Source: Theionarchaea archaeon (GTDB taxonomy: Archaea; Methanobacteriota_B; Thermococci; Methanofastidiosales; SZ-28-30). Taken from it: a stretch of 64,000 bases of DNA. How positions within the stretch are numbered: the stretch's first letter is position 1; each line of letters begins with the position of its first letter. The stretch covers positions 1-64,000 of the forward strand of contig JACVGT010000002.1 of assembly GCA_018992685.1 (NCBI GenBank). The letters run 5' to 3'. The notes under the pieces were generated by a model, which had not been told where the DNA came from, made no database searches, and worked only from the letters and a program-made list of their open reading frames with translations. Position numbers and translations under genes: made by a program. This document shows positions 29,572 through 39,183 of the stretch, one piece after another.

Positions 29572-30327
29572 ATGAGAGAACGAAACCCGAGAGACTGGAA
29601 GACTCCGGAATTCTGCTTGGTTGTGGTCATGTTAGCGGTGCTTGTTCTTCTGGTTGGAATAGTGCTGTGGATGCCAATCAATATCCCTGCTGCGGACAAA
29701 ACAACGACAGGGAAGGACCTTCTTGAATATCGGAGAACTATCCTGACTGTCATAATCACTGCCTTTGGTGCATGGGTAGGGGCAGGAGCTGCGTATTTTT
29801 TTGGGCGTGAGAACCTTCGTGAGGCTGCGGAAAGTCTGCTGGAAATGCGGCAGCTCACACCGAGAGAATTTCTCCGCAGAATCCAAGTTCAAGAGATCCC
29901 GCCCAGAAAATTGACGTGGCGTGTCAAAAAAAGTGACAACATCAGGGACATCTTGGAAAGGCTCAGAAAAGATCCCAGCTACTGGTTTATTCCGGTTGTC
30001 ACAGATAAAAACACTCTGGAAACTGTCATCCATGAAGAGGCTGTGTGGCGATTCATAGACAGTAAGACCGAAGAGAAGATTGAACGTGACAAGATTGTGG
30101 GTGCGACAGTCTCGGATGTGCTTGACTACCTTAAGGGAAATGAGGATCTCAATAAGGTCGTTTCAGGGGCGTACGTACTAGTCAGTATGGATCAGAGTCT
30201 TGCAGACGCCGCAGACCTCATGGATGATAGAAATGTGAGTCTTGCCATCGTGAGAGATGAGGCAGGTATCCCCGTGGGATTTATCACTACAAAGGACGTG
30301 AGGGAAGCGCTCTTCCGATCCAGATAG
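29572..30327 (+). CDS. Two-TM protein with C-terminal CBS-domain pair
   Basis: Two hydrophobic helices, then CBS-like repeats (IPVGFITTKDVREALF); SD GGAGGG before ATG 29572 (ORF open from 29518). Confidence 0.7.
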   Translation: MRERNPRDWKTPEFCLVVVMLAVLVLLVGIVLWMPINIPAADKTTTGKDLLEYRRTILTVIITAFGAWVGAGAAYFFGRENLREAAESLLEMRQLTPREFLRRIQVQEIPPRKLTWRVKKSDNIRDILERLRKDPSYWFIPVVTDKNTLETVIHEEAVWRFIDSKTEEKIERDKIVGATVSDVLDYLKGNEDLNKVVSGAYVLVSMDQSLADAADLMDDRNVSLAIVRDEAGIPVGFITTKDVREALFRSR

Positions 30328-30538
30328 AGTCTTTGACGTCTCAGCTGAAGTCTTTCTGTGCCTGACGAATTGCTCGTTCGGTATACGCAAGTAGTGTTAC
30401 GCTTGAAGAGTTGGCAATAATTCTTTAAGCGGCAAAGGTCGAACGATTCAAAACTTATTTATTGGGACACGTCATTGAATGAATAGTGCACAGAGAACGT
30501 GACATCGAGGAGAAGGAGGAAAAGAGGGAGAAAGGATC

Positions 30539-31621
30539 ATGGACTTAACAACATCTGAAAAGAAACTCCTCACACTCATTGGAAAGAATCCCTCACATAC
30601 CAGGTCGGAATTGCTGCATGAGCTCAATTACAAACGGGCCACTACACTGAGCAGTAAAATGAGTGAATTGAAAGAGTCTGGATATATCAAGGGGCCATAC
30701 TACCACGTCAATCTGAATGCTGTATGTGAGACTCCCGTATTCAGCATGTTGGTTGAAATTCGATTCAGCCCCCACAACTACGATGTGGTCTTCAAGAGTA
30801 TTCTATGCATTGACTGCTGGGAGTGGATTTTTCCCGCCATACAGGGAGAGACACTCTTCGCATTTTTCAGATCCTGCGACTGTTCTCATCTCCACAGGTT
30901 GCTGAACTTTCTGAGGAATAGGGGGTTCATTGAGTACCGCTCATATTCTTCTCAGAACAGGTGGTTTGTGCAGAACCCAGACTTCTCAGGAAACATTTTT
31001 CCACAGACGTCTGATCTTTTTCGTCCTGTAGACATTGAGCTCTGCTATCCACATAAGGCTCATGACACCACGTGGCAATTTATCGATCTAAAAGTGATGC
31101 AATACCTCCAGGTGAGAACCAGCAGCATAACAGAAATACAGAAACTGGAAATGAACCTGCATAAGAGGTTCTGGAGGCGCCATCAAATCAAATACAGCAT
31201 TAGGAAGATTACTGAAGCGGGAATTGCGGAAAGAAAACATTACAACATTTCTCCCTATCCTCGAGGTGAGGAGTATGCATTTCTGTTGATGATTGAAGGT
31301 GACAGCATGGATGTTCTGCAGTTCATTTCGAATTTTGGCGAAGGATGCAGACTGTATAAGGCCTTCACGATAAGTGGTGAGACAGGGTTTCTATGGTGCT
31401 GGTGCAACCCCCAGGTCGGTCCAACGTTGATGAAGAGGCTTGATGGTCTTCGTCCGCGAATCGAAGCCCGCTGCCTCCCATTGAAATCCAGGGGATACGA
31501 TGATACCCTGAAGAAATCGTTTAACGAAGAGTATTTTGATCTTGAAAAGCAGAAGTGGACGTTTCGCTTCAAGAAATGCGAAGATGAAATAAAAAAGATA
31601 ATGGAAAGAAAGAACGAATAG
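30539..31621 (+). CDS. Winged-helix transcriptional regulator, duplicated Lrp-like architecture
   Basis: N-terminal LTTSEKKLLTLIGKNPSHTRSELLHEL..ATTLSSKMSELKESGYIKG, second HTH-like unit near residues 180-230. Confidence 0.55.
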   Translation: MDLTTSEKKLLTLIGKNPSHTRSELLHELNYKRATTLSSKMSELKESGYIKGPYYHVNLNAVCETPVFSMLVEIRFSPHNYDVVFKSILCIDCWEWIFPAIQGETLFAFFRSCDCSHLHRLLNFLRNRGFIEYRSYSSQNRWFVQNPDFSGNIFPQTSDLFRPVDIELCYPHKAHDTTWQFIDLKVMQYLQVRTSSITEIQKLEMNLHKRFWRRHQIKYSIRKITEAGIAERKHYNISPYPRGEEYAFLLMIEGDSMDVLQFISNFGEGCRLYKAFTISGETGFLWCWCNPQVGPTLMKRLDGLRPRIEARCLPLKSRGYDDTLKKSFNEEYFDLEKQKWTFRFKKCEDEIKKIMERKNE

Positions 31622-31934
31622 ATGCTTTTCAGCAGGGAGTGTCTTTATCATCACCTTCAACTCCCCCACAGGGGGTTATTCTCCAGATGATGTCCGGAAG
31701 AACTGATTTCTGTATTGTATTGTACATTCTAGACCACCTAGTGGGTGGATTGAGCAGGTACTTAAGAATCGTTTCGCCTTTATTACATATGCGAGGGATT
31801 CTCAAAATTTAAGAATTCACTGGGTTCAGATATGGGAACCCTCTCATATCTTTGGGAACCGGTGCGAGCAGAACCCGAGGGAACCCGGCGGAAGAGAAAT
31901 CAGTCTGAGACTGGAGAGAGCCCTGCAACCATGA

Positions 31935-33296
31935 TCATCCCTCTGGAGGGGTGATGAGATCCATTTCGAAACTGACAAGTGCATTGTATGCCCTTCTGAC
32001 ATCTTCTGAGGTCCCTGTTTGCAGCGCCTCCCTGTATTTTTCTTCAAGGAATTCTCTCTTTTCTTTCGCACTGATCTCTCTGACGTTTCGTTTCACTTTT
32101 CTGATCTCTACAGAGTCACCCAGCTGTTCATAGAGATGAAGACTTCTCTCCCAGTGTTCCCTGGCTCTGGCCAAGTCTTCTTTCCGGGCATAGCACAGTC
32201 CTTCATTATGAAGCGTGCCTGCAGTCCTGAATGCACAATTTCCTGCCAGGGCCAATGCTTTCTCAAACAATGCCAGAGCATCATCAATGTCATCATTCAT
32301 GTAGAGGCAGGAACCCAGATTGTTCAACACATCTGACAGCAGTGGGATATCCTGCACATCTTGAGCAATTCCTTGGCACCTTCTGTAGTAGTGCTCTGCC
32401 ACTAGGAAGCTCGATCTCTTGTATGACACGTTTCCCAGTCCCTTCAATGCGTATGCCCTCCCTCTGTCGTCTCCTGTCTCTCCACATATCCCCTCCATGC
32501 GGAGAAATGTTGCCTCTGCCTTGGCCAGGTCACCCTTCAATTCATAGACGTTTCCTAAAGTATAAAGTGCCCAGATACTCTGAGAGTTGTCCAACCCATC
32601 AGGGAGGACAGCATCCAAGGCATGAAAAAGTGCTGTGTCATCCTCCTCTCGTTCTCGCGTTACTTTCTCAAGTATCTTCTTGAGAGCAGTATCCCATTCC
32701 TCAGACGTTCGCAGCCGGGAAGCTGCATCCGCCTTTGTCATGTAAAAGATTTCTTCCCCTTTTTTCGAAAGTCTGTACTGACTCTGATCAATGTGGCTCT
32801 TTTTCTCATATGCTATGTACCCTTTCATTCTCAGGTGTTTCAAGTTCCGGTAGATGCTTGCTCTTGATACACCCTTTATACCACCAAGATATGTGTTGAA
32901 ATAAGCTTCAATTTCTCCTGTTGTAACGAACTGCCTTTTTCCGACCACATGAATGATGTGAACCATGATCTCCCAAGGTTTCACCTCCAATTCTTCCATT
33001 ACTTTGATGATTTTCTTTCCAATCTCTGTCTTGAGCTTCTCTGGGGCTGGCTGGGATTTCCTCACGTCTCCGAAGAGGTTTAGCCCTCTTGACGTGATTG
33101 TGTAGAAAGGAGGAATATCCTGCTTTTCGACTTTCAGGAGGTACTCCTGGGCAAGAAGCTTGAGCAGAATAGACTGGGCGCTGCCACCCCCAAGTTTTCT
33201 GGCTTGATCTTCTGTGATTTTTCTCCCGTGGCGACGTGCGAAGTCCAGCACCTCAACCATGAGCTCAACCTCCTGTTTGTCACTGACAAGAGTCAT
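31935..33296 (-). CDS. Winged-helix regulator with C-terminal TPR repeats
   Basis: GVSRASIYRNLKHLRMKGYIAYEKKS wHTH; TPRs such as ALYTLGNVYELKGDLAKAEATFLRM. Confidence 0.7.
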   Translation of the reverse strand: MTLVSDKQEVELMVEVLDFARRHGRKITEDQARKLGGGSAQSILLKLLAQEYLLKVEKQDIPPFYTITSRGLNLFGDVRKSQPAPEKLKTEIGKKIIKVMEELEVKPWEIMVHIIHVVGKRQFVTTGEIEAYFNTYLGGIKGVSRASIYRNLKHLRMKGYIAYEKKSHIDQSQYRLSKKGEEIFYMTKADAASRLRTSEEWDTALKKILEKVTREREEDDTALFHALDAVLPDGLDNSQSIWALYTLGNVYELKGDLAKAEATFLRMEGICGETGDDRGRAYALKGLGNVSYKRSSFLVAEHYYRRCQGIAQDVQDIPLLSDVLNNLGSCLYMNDDIDDALALFEKALALAGNCAFRTAGTLHNEGLCYARKEDLARAREHWERSLHLYEQLGDSVEIRKVKRNVREISAKEKREFLEEKYREALQTGTSEDVRRAYNALVSFEMDLITPPEG

Positions 33297-33515
33297 GAAG
33301 TGTCTGGGGAATTCACTTTAATATGCGTTTTGGAGAGCTGGGCTGCGTTCCCATTACTAGTGATCTGTTCGTTCTTTGCCATAGGGACCCCCTTTCTTTC
33401 AAGTAACAGCTCTAGTGTGGGAAAACGCTGCTTGATAATGAAGCGTCATGACCTCGTCAAAAATCGCTGTATGTACCGTCTCGTACAACCTTTTTCCACG
33501 GTTGAATCAATAGCA

Positions 33516-33932
33516 TTATTGAAAATCCCTTTTATCCATGAGAAAGTCGACAATCTCCATGGAGAACTCAAGGGGAAATTCATTCTCTGACAAGAGCTTG
33601 AGCATCTTTTCTTCGAGGCCCTTGTTGCTTTCAGAATCCACCATGCGAGTCATCCCCGTGAAAAGGACATAAAAGGCTCGAACCACTTTGGGAGCCATGA
33701 CGCCCCTGTTCCCCTGGTGTGTTGATGGTTTTCCTGCATCCCTGACTGAGGGTCCCTCGAAATCCCACACTGCATTCCTGGCTGCATGGGCGACATTCTT
33801 CCGTTCCCCGATGGCTTCCATAAACGTCTCCCATATAATATGGAGGTAGGGGACTTCCTCGGGGTATTCTCGTTCTATGAATTCTTCTGCATACTGTCTG
33901 ACCTTGTCCACGATATCCTCTTTTGTGTTCAT
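33516..33932 (-). CDS. Small protein of unknown function divergent from CHAT gene
   Basis: 139-codon ORF with coherent acidic/helical composition, divergent from 34121. Confidence 0.55.
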   Translation of the reverse strand: MNTKEDIVDKVRQYAEEFIEREYPEEVPYLHIIWETFMEAIGERKNVAHAARNAVWDFEGPSVRDAGKPSTHQGNRGVMAPKVVRAFYVLFTGMTRMVDSESNKGLEEKMLKLLSENEFPLEFSMEIVDFLMDKRDFQ

Positions 33933-34120
33933 GAATAATCCTCATCCCTCTCTTCTAACGTTCATTGATGCCTTATAAGACTTTATGGTGCTTCTTCATC
34001 TTTCATTTTTTCGTGCCACATCAGGAATGGTGCTGCACGATTCGTGCCAAACCTATAAGAATGTGGGCATGCATGGTAATGGTAGACACTATCGGGAATT
34101 GCACAGAAACGGAGGTTACG

Positions 34121-36979
34121 ATGATCACCCATCCAAAGATCCTCTACTTGTTCTCTGGACCTCTGGTAGCCTTGGACGGCAGCCCTCTTGACGTGCTGGA
34201 TTTGAAAACGGAACGTGATATCATTGTGAGAGAGGTTTCTGCCTGTGAGATGACATGTTCACTCCGAATCGGGTATGCAACCATAGAAGAACTTGCCAAA
34301 GGCATTGAAGATGGATTCAACATTCTGCATATAAGTACACATGGCAGAGCGGAATGTCTCCTATTTGAAGATGGGAAGGGCGGAAGTCAGCCTGTCACAG
34401 GCGAGTACCTCAAGAGAGTGATAAGCACAAAAGGGTTACTTGAGTTGATCATCATCAGTGCCTGCCATTCAGAAGAGATTGGTGCAATGCTGGCAGACGC
34501 AGGTGTTCCACATGTTGTGGCTATCAGGCGCGATTCCTCTGTAGTAGATCAGTCAGCCATTCTCTTCACAACCCACTTCCTTCGCAATCTCTTTCGGGGA
34601 AGTTCTGTACAGAAAGCCTTTGAAATGGCTTCCCTGCTCGTAGAAGGGAACCCTGAATTGATGAAGATGAAACAACGTCTTGAGGTCATTGCCTACAGAA
34701 AAAAAGGGACATTCATTCCAGAAGAAAAGAAATTCATTCTACTTCCCACAGATGCTGCCCACCACGATCCTCTCCTCTCTCAAGAAGTCCCCTCAGGTAC
34801 CGTGACAATTGAAGAGCCCCCGGTTTCACCCTCGAATCTTCCCACAAAGCCGCAGTTCTTTGCAGGTCGACTTGAGGAGATGCATACCATCATCAACGAA
34901 CTCATTCAGGGTAGGTTTGTCACCCTGACAGGAGTGGGAGGCATTGGAAAAACAACGGTAGCTCTTGAGGTGGCACGATGGTTTTCTTCCAGGAGGGTTT
35001 TTCCTCATGGAATCTACTACATAGACCTCCGGCAGACTGATACTGCAGATGGAGCCCTTGATCTCTTGTGTTCAGCTCTCAAAGTACAGGTTTCTCGGCT
35101 CCAGAACGTTATCACCTACCTGGCGGACCGTCGCTGCTTGCTGCTTTTTGATAATGCAGAGGATGTTCTCTGGCACAATGAGAAAGACCTGCAGCATCTC
35201 TTCAACACAGTCCTGAAGACTACTCCCCACTCCACGATGTTGATAACAAGTCAGAGACCGGTTGGAGGCAACCTGCATGAACCCGAACATGTGTGCAGAA
35301 TATTTCCACTGGAACAGACATATGCTTGGATGCTTTTCTGTGCCACCACAAAGAGGAGGATTTTGCCCGATGAATGTGAATCGCCCCTCTTTTCTGCCCT
35401 CCTTGCCCGATTGGGGGGACACCCCTTATCAATTGTATTAACAGCACGTCAACTTGCTCCCGGGGTGACTCTGGAGGACATATACGAAAGGATTGAGACA
35501 TACAAGGCCGCAGCAATCAAAATAAAGCATCGTACAGATAGAATCCTGGACCACGGAGAAAGCCTCATGACAGCTCTGGCTTCTGCCTACCACATCTTGT
35601 CAGATCGAGCACAGATACTCTTTCAAGTGCTTTCCCTTCTTCCAGCGGGTGCCAGACGTGATATACTGGAAGAAATCTGGGGCAACCCAGTCTGGGAGCA
35701 CGTACAAGAACTCAATGATGCTTCCCTGGCAGAAGTGAGAAGCAGACGGGTGACTCTGCTGCCTCCAGTGCAACTATTTGCATTCACTGTTCTTGCTGAG
35801 GAAGTCAAAGAGTACTATGGTCCCAGAATCGTGGAAGCTATGGGGACATATGCCAAGACGCTGTACAAGGGCCACACCACAGAGGATTCGAGAGAATACC
35901 GGATTCTCTTTACTGTAGAAGAGCCAACCTTCCGAGCTATTCTAGACCTTCCCGATGAATCATTTCAAGCAGGGAAGAATGGTTCATTCCTTGGGTTCTT
36001 CGGAGCTGAACTCATTTACTTATATATTTTCCATAATCGGTGGAAAGAAGCAGAAACCATTGGTTCTAGGATACTGTCTCATCTTGGACGATGTGAGGAT
36101 TTTCAGGGTGAAGCACATGTTCTTGTAGCCCTGGGGGTCCTTGCTTTTCGAACAGGAAACCTTGAAGAAGCTAGGACAAGGTATGAAAAAGCTCTCAAAA
36201 CATACCAGAATATCCACGCGAGAATGGGAGTCGCAAATGCGTTTTGGGCACTGGGCGATCTTTTCTTTAGAACAGGAGATTTCGAAGAGGCTCAAAGGCG
36301 ATTTGAAGAAGCTCTGGATATATACCAGGAGATTGATGTGAATCTTGGTAAAGCAAATGCCTTCTTACGTTTAGGGATGCTTACTTTTCTAACAGGCAAT
36401 TCTGAAGAAGCTCAAGAACGGCTTGGAAAGGCCCTGATGATCTATCGATATATTCACGTCGAAATCGGTGAAGCAAACACTCTCCGCATACTGGGAGATG
36501 TCGCCATGTGGACAGGTGATGTGGACGCAGCCCACATCCAGTACCAGAAAGCCCTGAGAATCTATGTGCACAACAGCGTGAAGGATGGTGAAGCGCGTGC
36601 CCTGGTTCACCTAGCCCGGTGGGCCGCTCTTACAGGCAGAAGTGAGCACATGCAGACGTATCTTGATGATGCATTCACAATATATAGGGAGATAGAAGAC
36701 CTTGATGGACTGGCCCACGCGCACTTGGTAAAAGCGCTTCTCTTTCTCAAGACTCACAATACGATCAAAGCAAGGCGCCAACTCGATTTTTGTTCATCTA
36801 TCCAGGAAAAAACGTGCCAACATTCTGAAACAGCCCAATGGCTCATTACGTATGCAGACCACTTCATGTACTGTAAAGAAGAAGCAGTATTGTGTTTGGA
36901 ATATGCAGAGGAATTTGCCATGATGGCACGAAATCTCTACCTTCTTGGCAGAATAAGAGAAAAACAGGCATTGCTGTGA
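34121..36979 (+). CDS. CHAT (caspase-like) - NB-ARC/STAND ATPase - TPR protein
   Basis: CHAT His/Cys context HISTHGRAE and ISACHSEEIG; P-loop GVGGIGKTTVALE, Walker B LLLFDNAED; C-terminal ~40-aa TPR repeats; SD GGAGG before ATG 34121. Confidence 0.85.
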   Translation: MITHPKILYLFSGPLVALDGSPLDVLDLKTERDIIVREVSACEMTCSLRIGYATIEELAKGIEDGFNILHISTHGRAECLLFEDGKGGSQPVTGEYLKRVISTKGLLELIIISACHSEEIGAMLADAGVPHVVAIRRDSSVVDQSAILFTTHFLRNLFRGSSVQKAFEMASLLVEGNPELMKMKQRLEVIAYRKKGTFIPEEKKFILLPTDAAHHDPLLSQEVPSGTVTIEEPPVSPSNLPTKPQFFAGRLEEMHTIINELIQGRFVTLTGVGGIGKTTVALEVARWFSSRRVFPHGIYYIDLRQTDTADGALDLLCSALKVQVSRLQNVITYLADRRCLLLFDNAEDVLWHNEKDLQHLFNTVLKTTPHSTMLITSQRPVGGNLHEPEHVCRIFPLEQTYAWMLFCATTKRRILPDECESPLFSALLARLGGHPLSIVLTARQLAPGVTLEDIYERIETYKAAAIKIKHRTDRILDHGESLMTALASAYHILSDRAQILFQVLSLLPAGARRDILEEIWGNPVWEHVQELNDASLAEVRSRRVTLLPPVQLFAFTVLAEEVKEYYGPRIVEAMGTYAKTLYKGHTTEDSREYRILFTVEEPTFRAILDLPDESFQAGKNGSFLGFFGAELIYLYIFHNRWKEAETIGSRILSHLGRCEDFQGEAHVLVALGVLAFRTGNLEEARTRYEKALKTYQNIHARMGVANAFWALGDLFFRTGDFEEAQRRFEEALDIYQEIDVNLGKANAFLRLGMLTFLTGNSEEAQERLGKALMIYRYIHVEIGEANTLRILGDVAMWTGDVDAAHIQYQKALRIYVHNSVKDGEARALVHLARWAALTGRSEHMQTYLDDAFTIYREIEDLDGLAHAHLVKALLFLKTHNTIKARRQLDFCSSIQEKTCQHSETAQWLITYADHFMYCKEEAVLCLEYAEEFAMMARNLYLLGRIREKQALL

Positions 36980-36982
36980 TAT

Positions 36983-37894
36983 TCAACTCCCTGGATCGTC
37001 CCTGTCTGAGGGAGGCTGGGGGAACGGCTCTGAAAGATTCTCTATGAACTTTCTAACATCCTCAACCAGCTCTGGTGCACTATCAATCTTGTCATTGATG
37101 CTGAAGAGTCCCACTGCTTCTTCGAAACAGTGGAGAATCAACGTAACCTGGGTGGGATCATCATCTTTCGCTTGTTTCCAGAGAATATTGGCCTCTGTCC
37201 AGAGCCTGTTTGCCCTTCTTCTCAGTCTGTTCGCACGATTCCGGAATTGTTTCTTGAATTCTACTGGAATGCTTCTTTCTTCTCTTGTATCCCTTGTACC
37301 CTCCTGCAGACACTTGGTTTCATGGGCCAGGAGGATATCATACACATGACCAACTATGCCATCTGGATGGGTTTCACCTTCAGCCTTCCAGTTGTTCTTC
37401 GTTACTGCTGTTATCTCTAATCCACACGCTTCCTTAACCAGATCGGCAGAATTCTGTATCATGGGCCTGGAAGCAGACGGGTTATAGCTTGAAAGGTTGG
37501 CCAGTCTTTCAGCAGGTGCTGTGTATCCCTGATACCCGTTGCACAGATACTCCCAGTGTGTTCCCAGCAAATTGAAGTGAGTGGGGATTATATCAGGCTG
37601 CCCCCATCCCTCACGCGCGTAGGAGTCGGTGAGGAATCTTGAAAGAACTTCTGTCATCTCAATGACAATTTCCAGTAGTTCTTTCTCTTTCCCTACTAGT
37701 GTAGAAGTAAGAACCACCATTTCGTCTCTCTTTTCGTCAATGGCACCCATATTGAAAAGCACGGCGTCACCTGTCTTTAATGCTGCAGCAGCCGCTCCTT
37801 TGAGTGCTTCGTCAAAACTCCTCTTGATCTGCTGTTCTATACTGATGATCCTATTTATTTCCAGTTCAATGCTGTTTTCTTTTTGCCTTTCCAT
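36983..37894 (-). CDS. Protein of unknown function
   Basis: 304-codon ORF convergent with CHAT gene, only 3 nt separating the stops; helical C-terminus RNRANRLRRRANRLWTEANILW. Confidence 0.6.
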   Translation of the reverse strand: MERQKENSIELEINRIISIEQQIKRSFDEALKGAAAAALKTGDAVLFNMGAIDEKRDEMVVLTSTLVGKEKELLEIVIEMTEVLSRFLTDSYAREGWGQPDIIPTHFNLLGTHWEYLCNGYQGYTAPAERLANLSSYNPSASRPMIQNSADLVKEACGLEITAVTKNNWKAEGETHPDGIVGHVYDILLAHETKCLQEGTRDTREERSIPVEFKKQFRNRANRLRRRANRLWTEANILWKQAKDDDPTQVTLILHCFEEAVGLFSINDKIDSAPELVEDVRKFIENLSEPFPQPPSDRDDPGS

Positions 37895-38050
37895 GAGTTC
37901 GCCTCATATCGAATTGTTCTGATACATTCTCATAATAACAAGTGAGTATTCCTTTAAGAATCTTGGGTTGGAGGAGGTATTCTCATCCTCCCAAGGATTT
38001 CAGAGAACCAACCTGTACAAAAGTCTCAAGGAAAAGCATGAGACATTGGT

Positions 38051-38070
38051 GAAAAAAGGAGAAAAAAGGA
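38051..38070 (-). terminator. T-rich terminator-like tract after radical SAM gene
   Basis: Minus strand TCCTTTTTTCTCCTTTTTTC. Confidence 0.45.
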
Positions 38071-38079
38071 CTCCCTGGT

Positions 38080-39126
38080 CTAATCAGTCACCAAGATGTG
38101 TTCCAGTTCCTGCCAGCACCGCGGATCTTCTCCAAGGAAGTCGCCCGTTGCAGAAGCAGCTCCTCTACAGCCTCCGCAGGCGAATTTGTACTTACAGCCA
38201 CCACATTTCCCTTCAAGTGCTGATCTGGAATGGCGAAAATTATCTAGAAGTTCATTCTCAAACCAGATTCTTTCCACGTTCTCTCTTGTGGCATCAGCCA
38301 CAGAGATGGGGAAATAAGGACAGAGCTGCACAATCCCCTGAGGGTTGATGTAGAGCAGCGTAAAAGCAATCGAGCAACCAGTAACTGCTATCCCCTGCAT
38401 GAGATCTGAATCAATGTCTATCTCTTTCTGTCTGGTCTCGTTCACGAACATCTCAGGGAAGGGGTCACTGAACCCAACCCTCATATTCAATTCTTCACCC
38501 GTTTCCCATATTCTCTCGCACAGCCTCCGGTACTGATCCGCATCCACCATCCTATTTGTAGCTCGTCCCACTGGAACGAGATACCGGAAATTGAATATCC
38601 TGACGCCAATGCTATCTACAAATCGCATGAGAGCTTCAGGTTCATCTTCTCCCTGATGAAAATATGTCATCCGGACAGCCACTGTGGCATCACTTTCCAC
38701 GAGAAGGTTTAATGCCTGGACAGTCTTTTCAAAAGATCCTCTGCCCCGTACAGAATCGTGTATTCCTGGAGTTGCCCCTTCCATGCTGACATTGAACCCC
38801 CGGACTGTTTCTAAGAGCCAGTCAATTCTCTCAGGAGTTATCAAGGTTGCATTGGTGAGAAGCTCAACGTGATTTCCAGGCAGGTTGTCTCTAATGTAGG
38901 AGAGAATCTCCTGGAGGTCAGCTCTCATGAGAGGTTCCCCTCCTGCCATCGCAAGGGCTGCATGTGGTGAAAGAGAGTGTATCTGATTCAGCAGTGATAC
39001 AATTTGCTGATATGTCAAGTCTGCCGCAGTCTTGTCCAGGACACTTGCCCGACAGTGTTTGCATGCCAGGTTACACTGGCTTGTAATGTCCATCTGGACA
39101 ATTCTTGGTGGGTATTGCCATTTCAT
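38080..39126 (-). CDS. Radical SAM/SPASM protein, candidate peptide maturase
   Basis: CNLACKHC (CxxxCxxC), AGGEPLMR, SPASM-like cysteines CGGCKYKFACGGCRG; SD GAGGTGAT before ATG. Confidence 0.9.
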   Translation of the reverse strand: MKWQYPPRIVQMDITSQCNLACKHCRASVLDKTAADLTYQQIVSLLNQIHSLSPHAALAMAGGEPLMRADLQEILSYIRDNLPGNHVELLTNATLITPERIDWLLETVRGFNVSMEGATPGIHDSVRGRGSFEKTVQALNLLVESDATVAVRMTYFHQGEDEPEALMRFVDSIGVRIFNFRYLVPVGRATNRMVDADQYRRLCERIWETGEELNMRVGFSDPFPEMFVNETRQKEIDIDSDLMQGIAVTGCSIAFTLLYINPQGIVQLCPYFPISVADATRENVERIWFENELLDNFRHSRSALEGKCGGCKYKFACGGCRGAASATGDFLGEDPRCWQELEHILVTD

Positions 39127-39150
39127 TTCATCACCTCTGGTTGTGTGGAT

Positions 39151-39175
39151 AAAAAAACGGGGGCATGAAGCCCCC
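39151..39175 (-). terminator. Intrinsic terminator/attenuator-like hairpin between peptide gene and radical SAM gene
   Basis: Minus strand GGGGGC-TTCAT-GCCCCC followed by GTTTTTTT. Confidence 0.6.
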
Positions 39176-39183
39176 CACTCTAG

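Noticed and set aside
37968-38348. 126-aa plus-strand ORF
   Set aside because: Overlaps the 3' end of the radical SAM gene on the opposite strand; no motif support.
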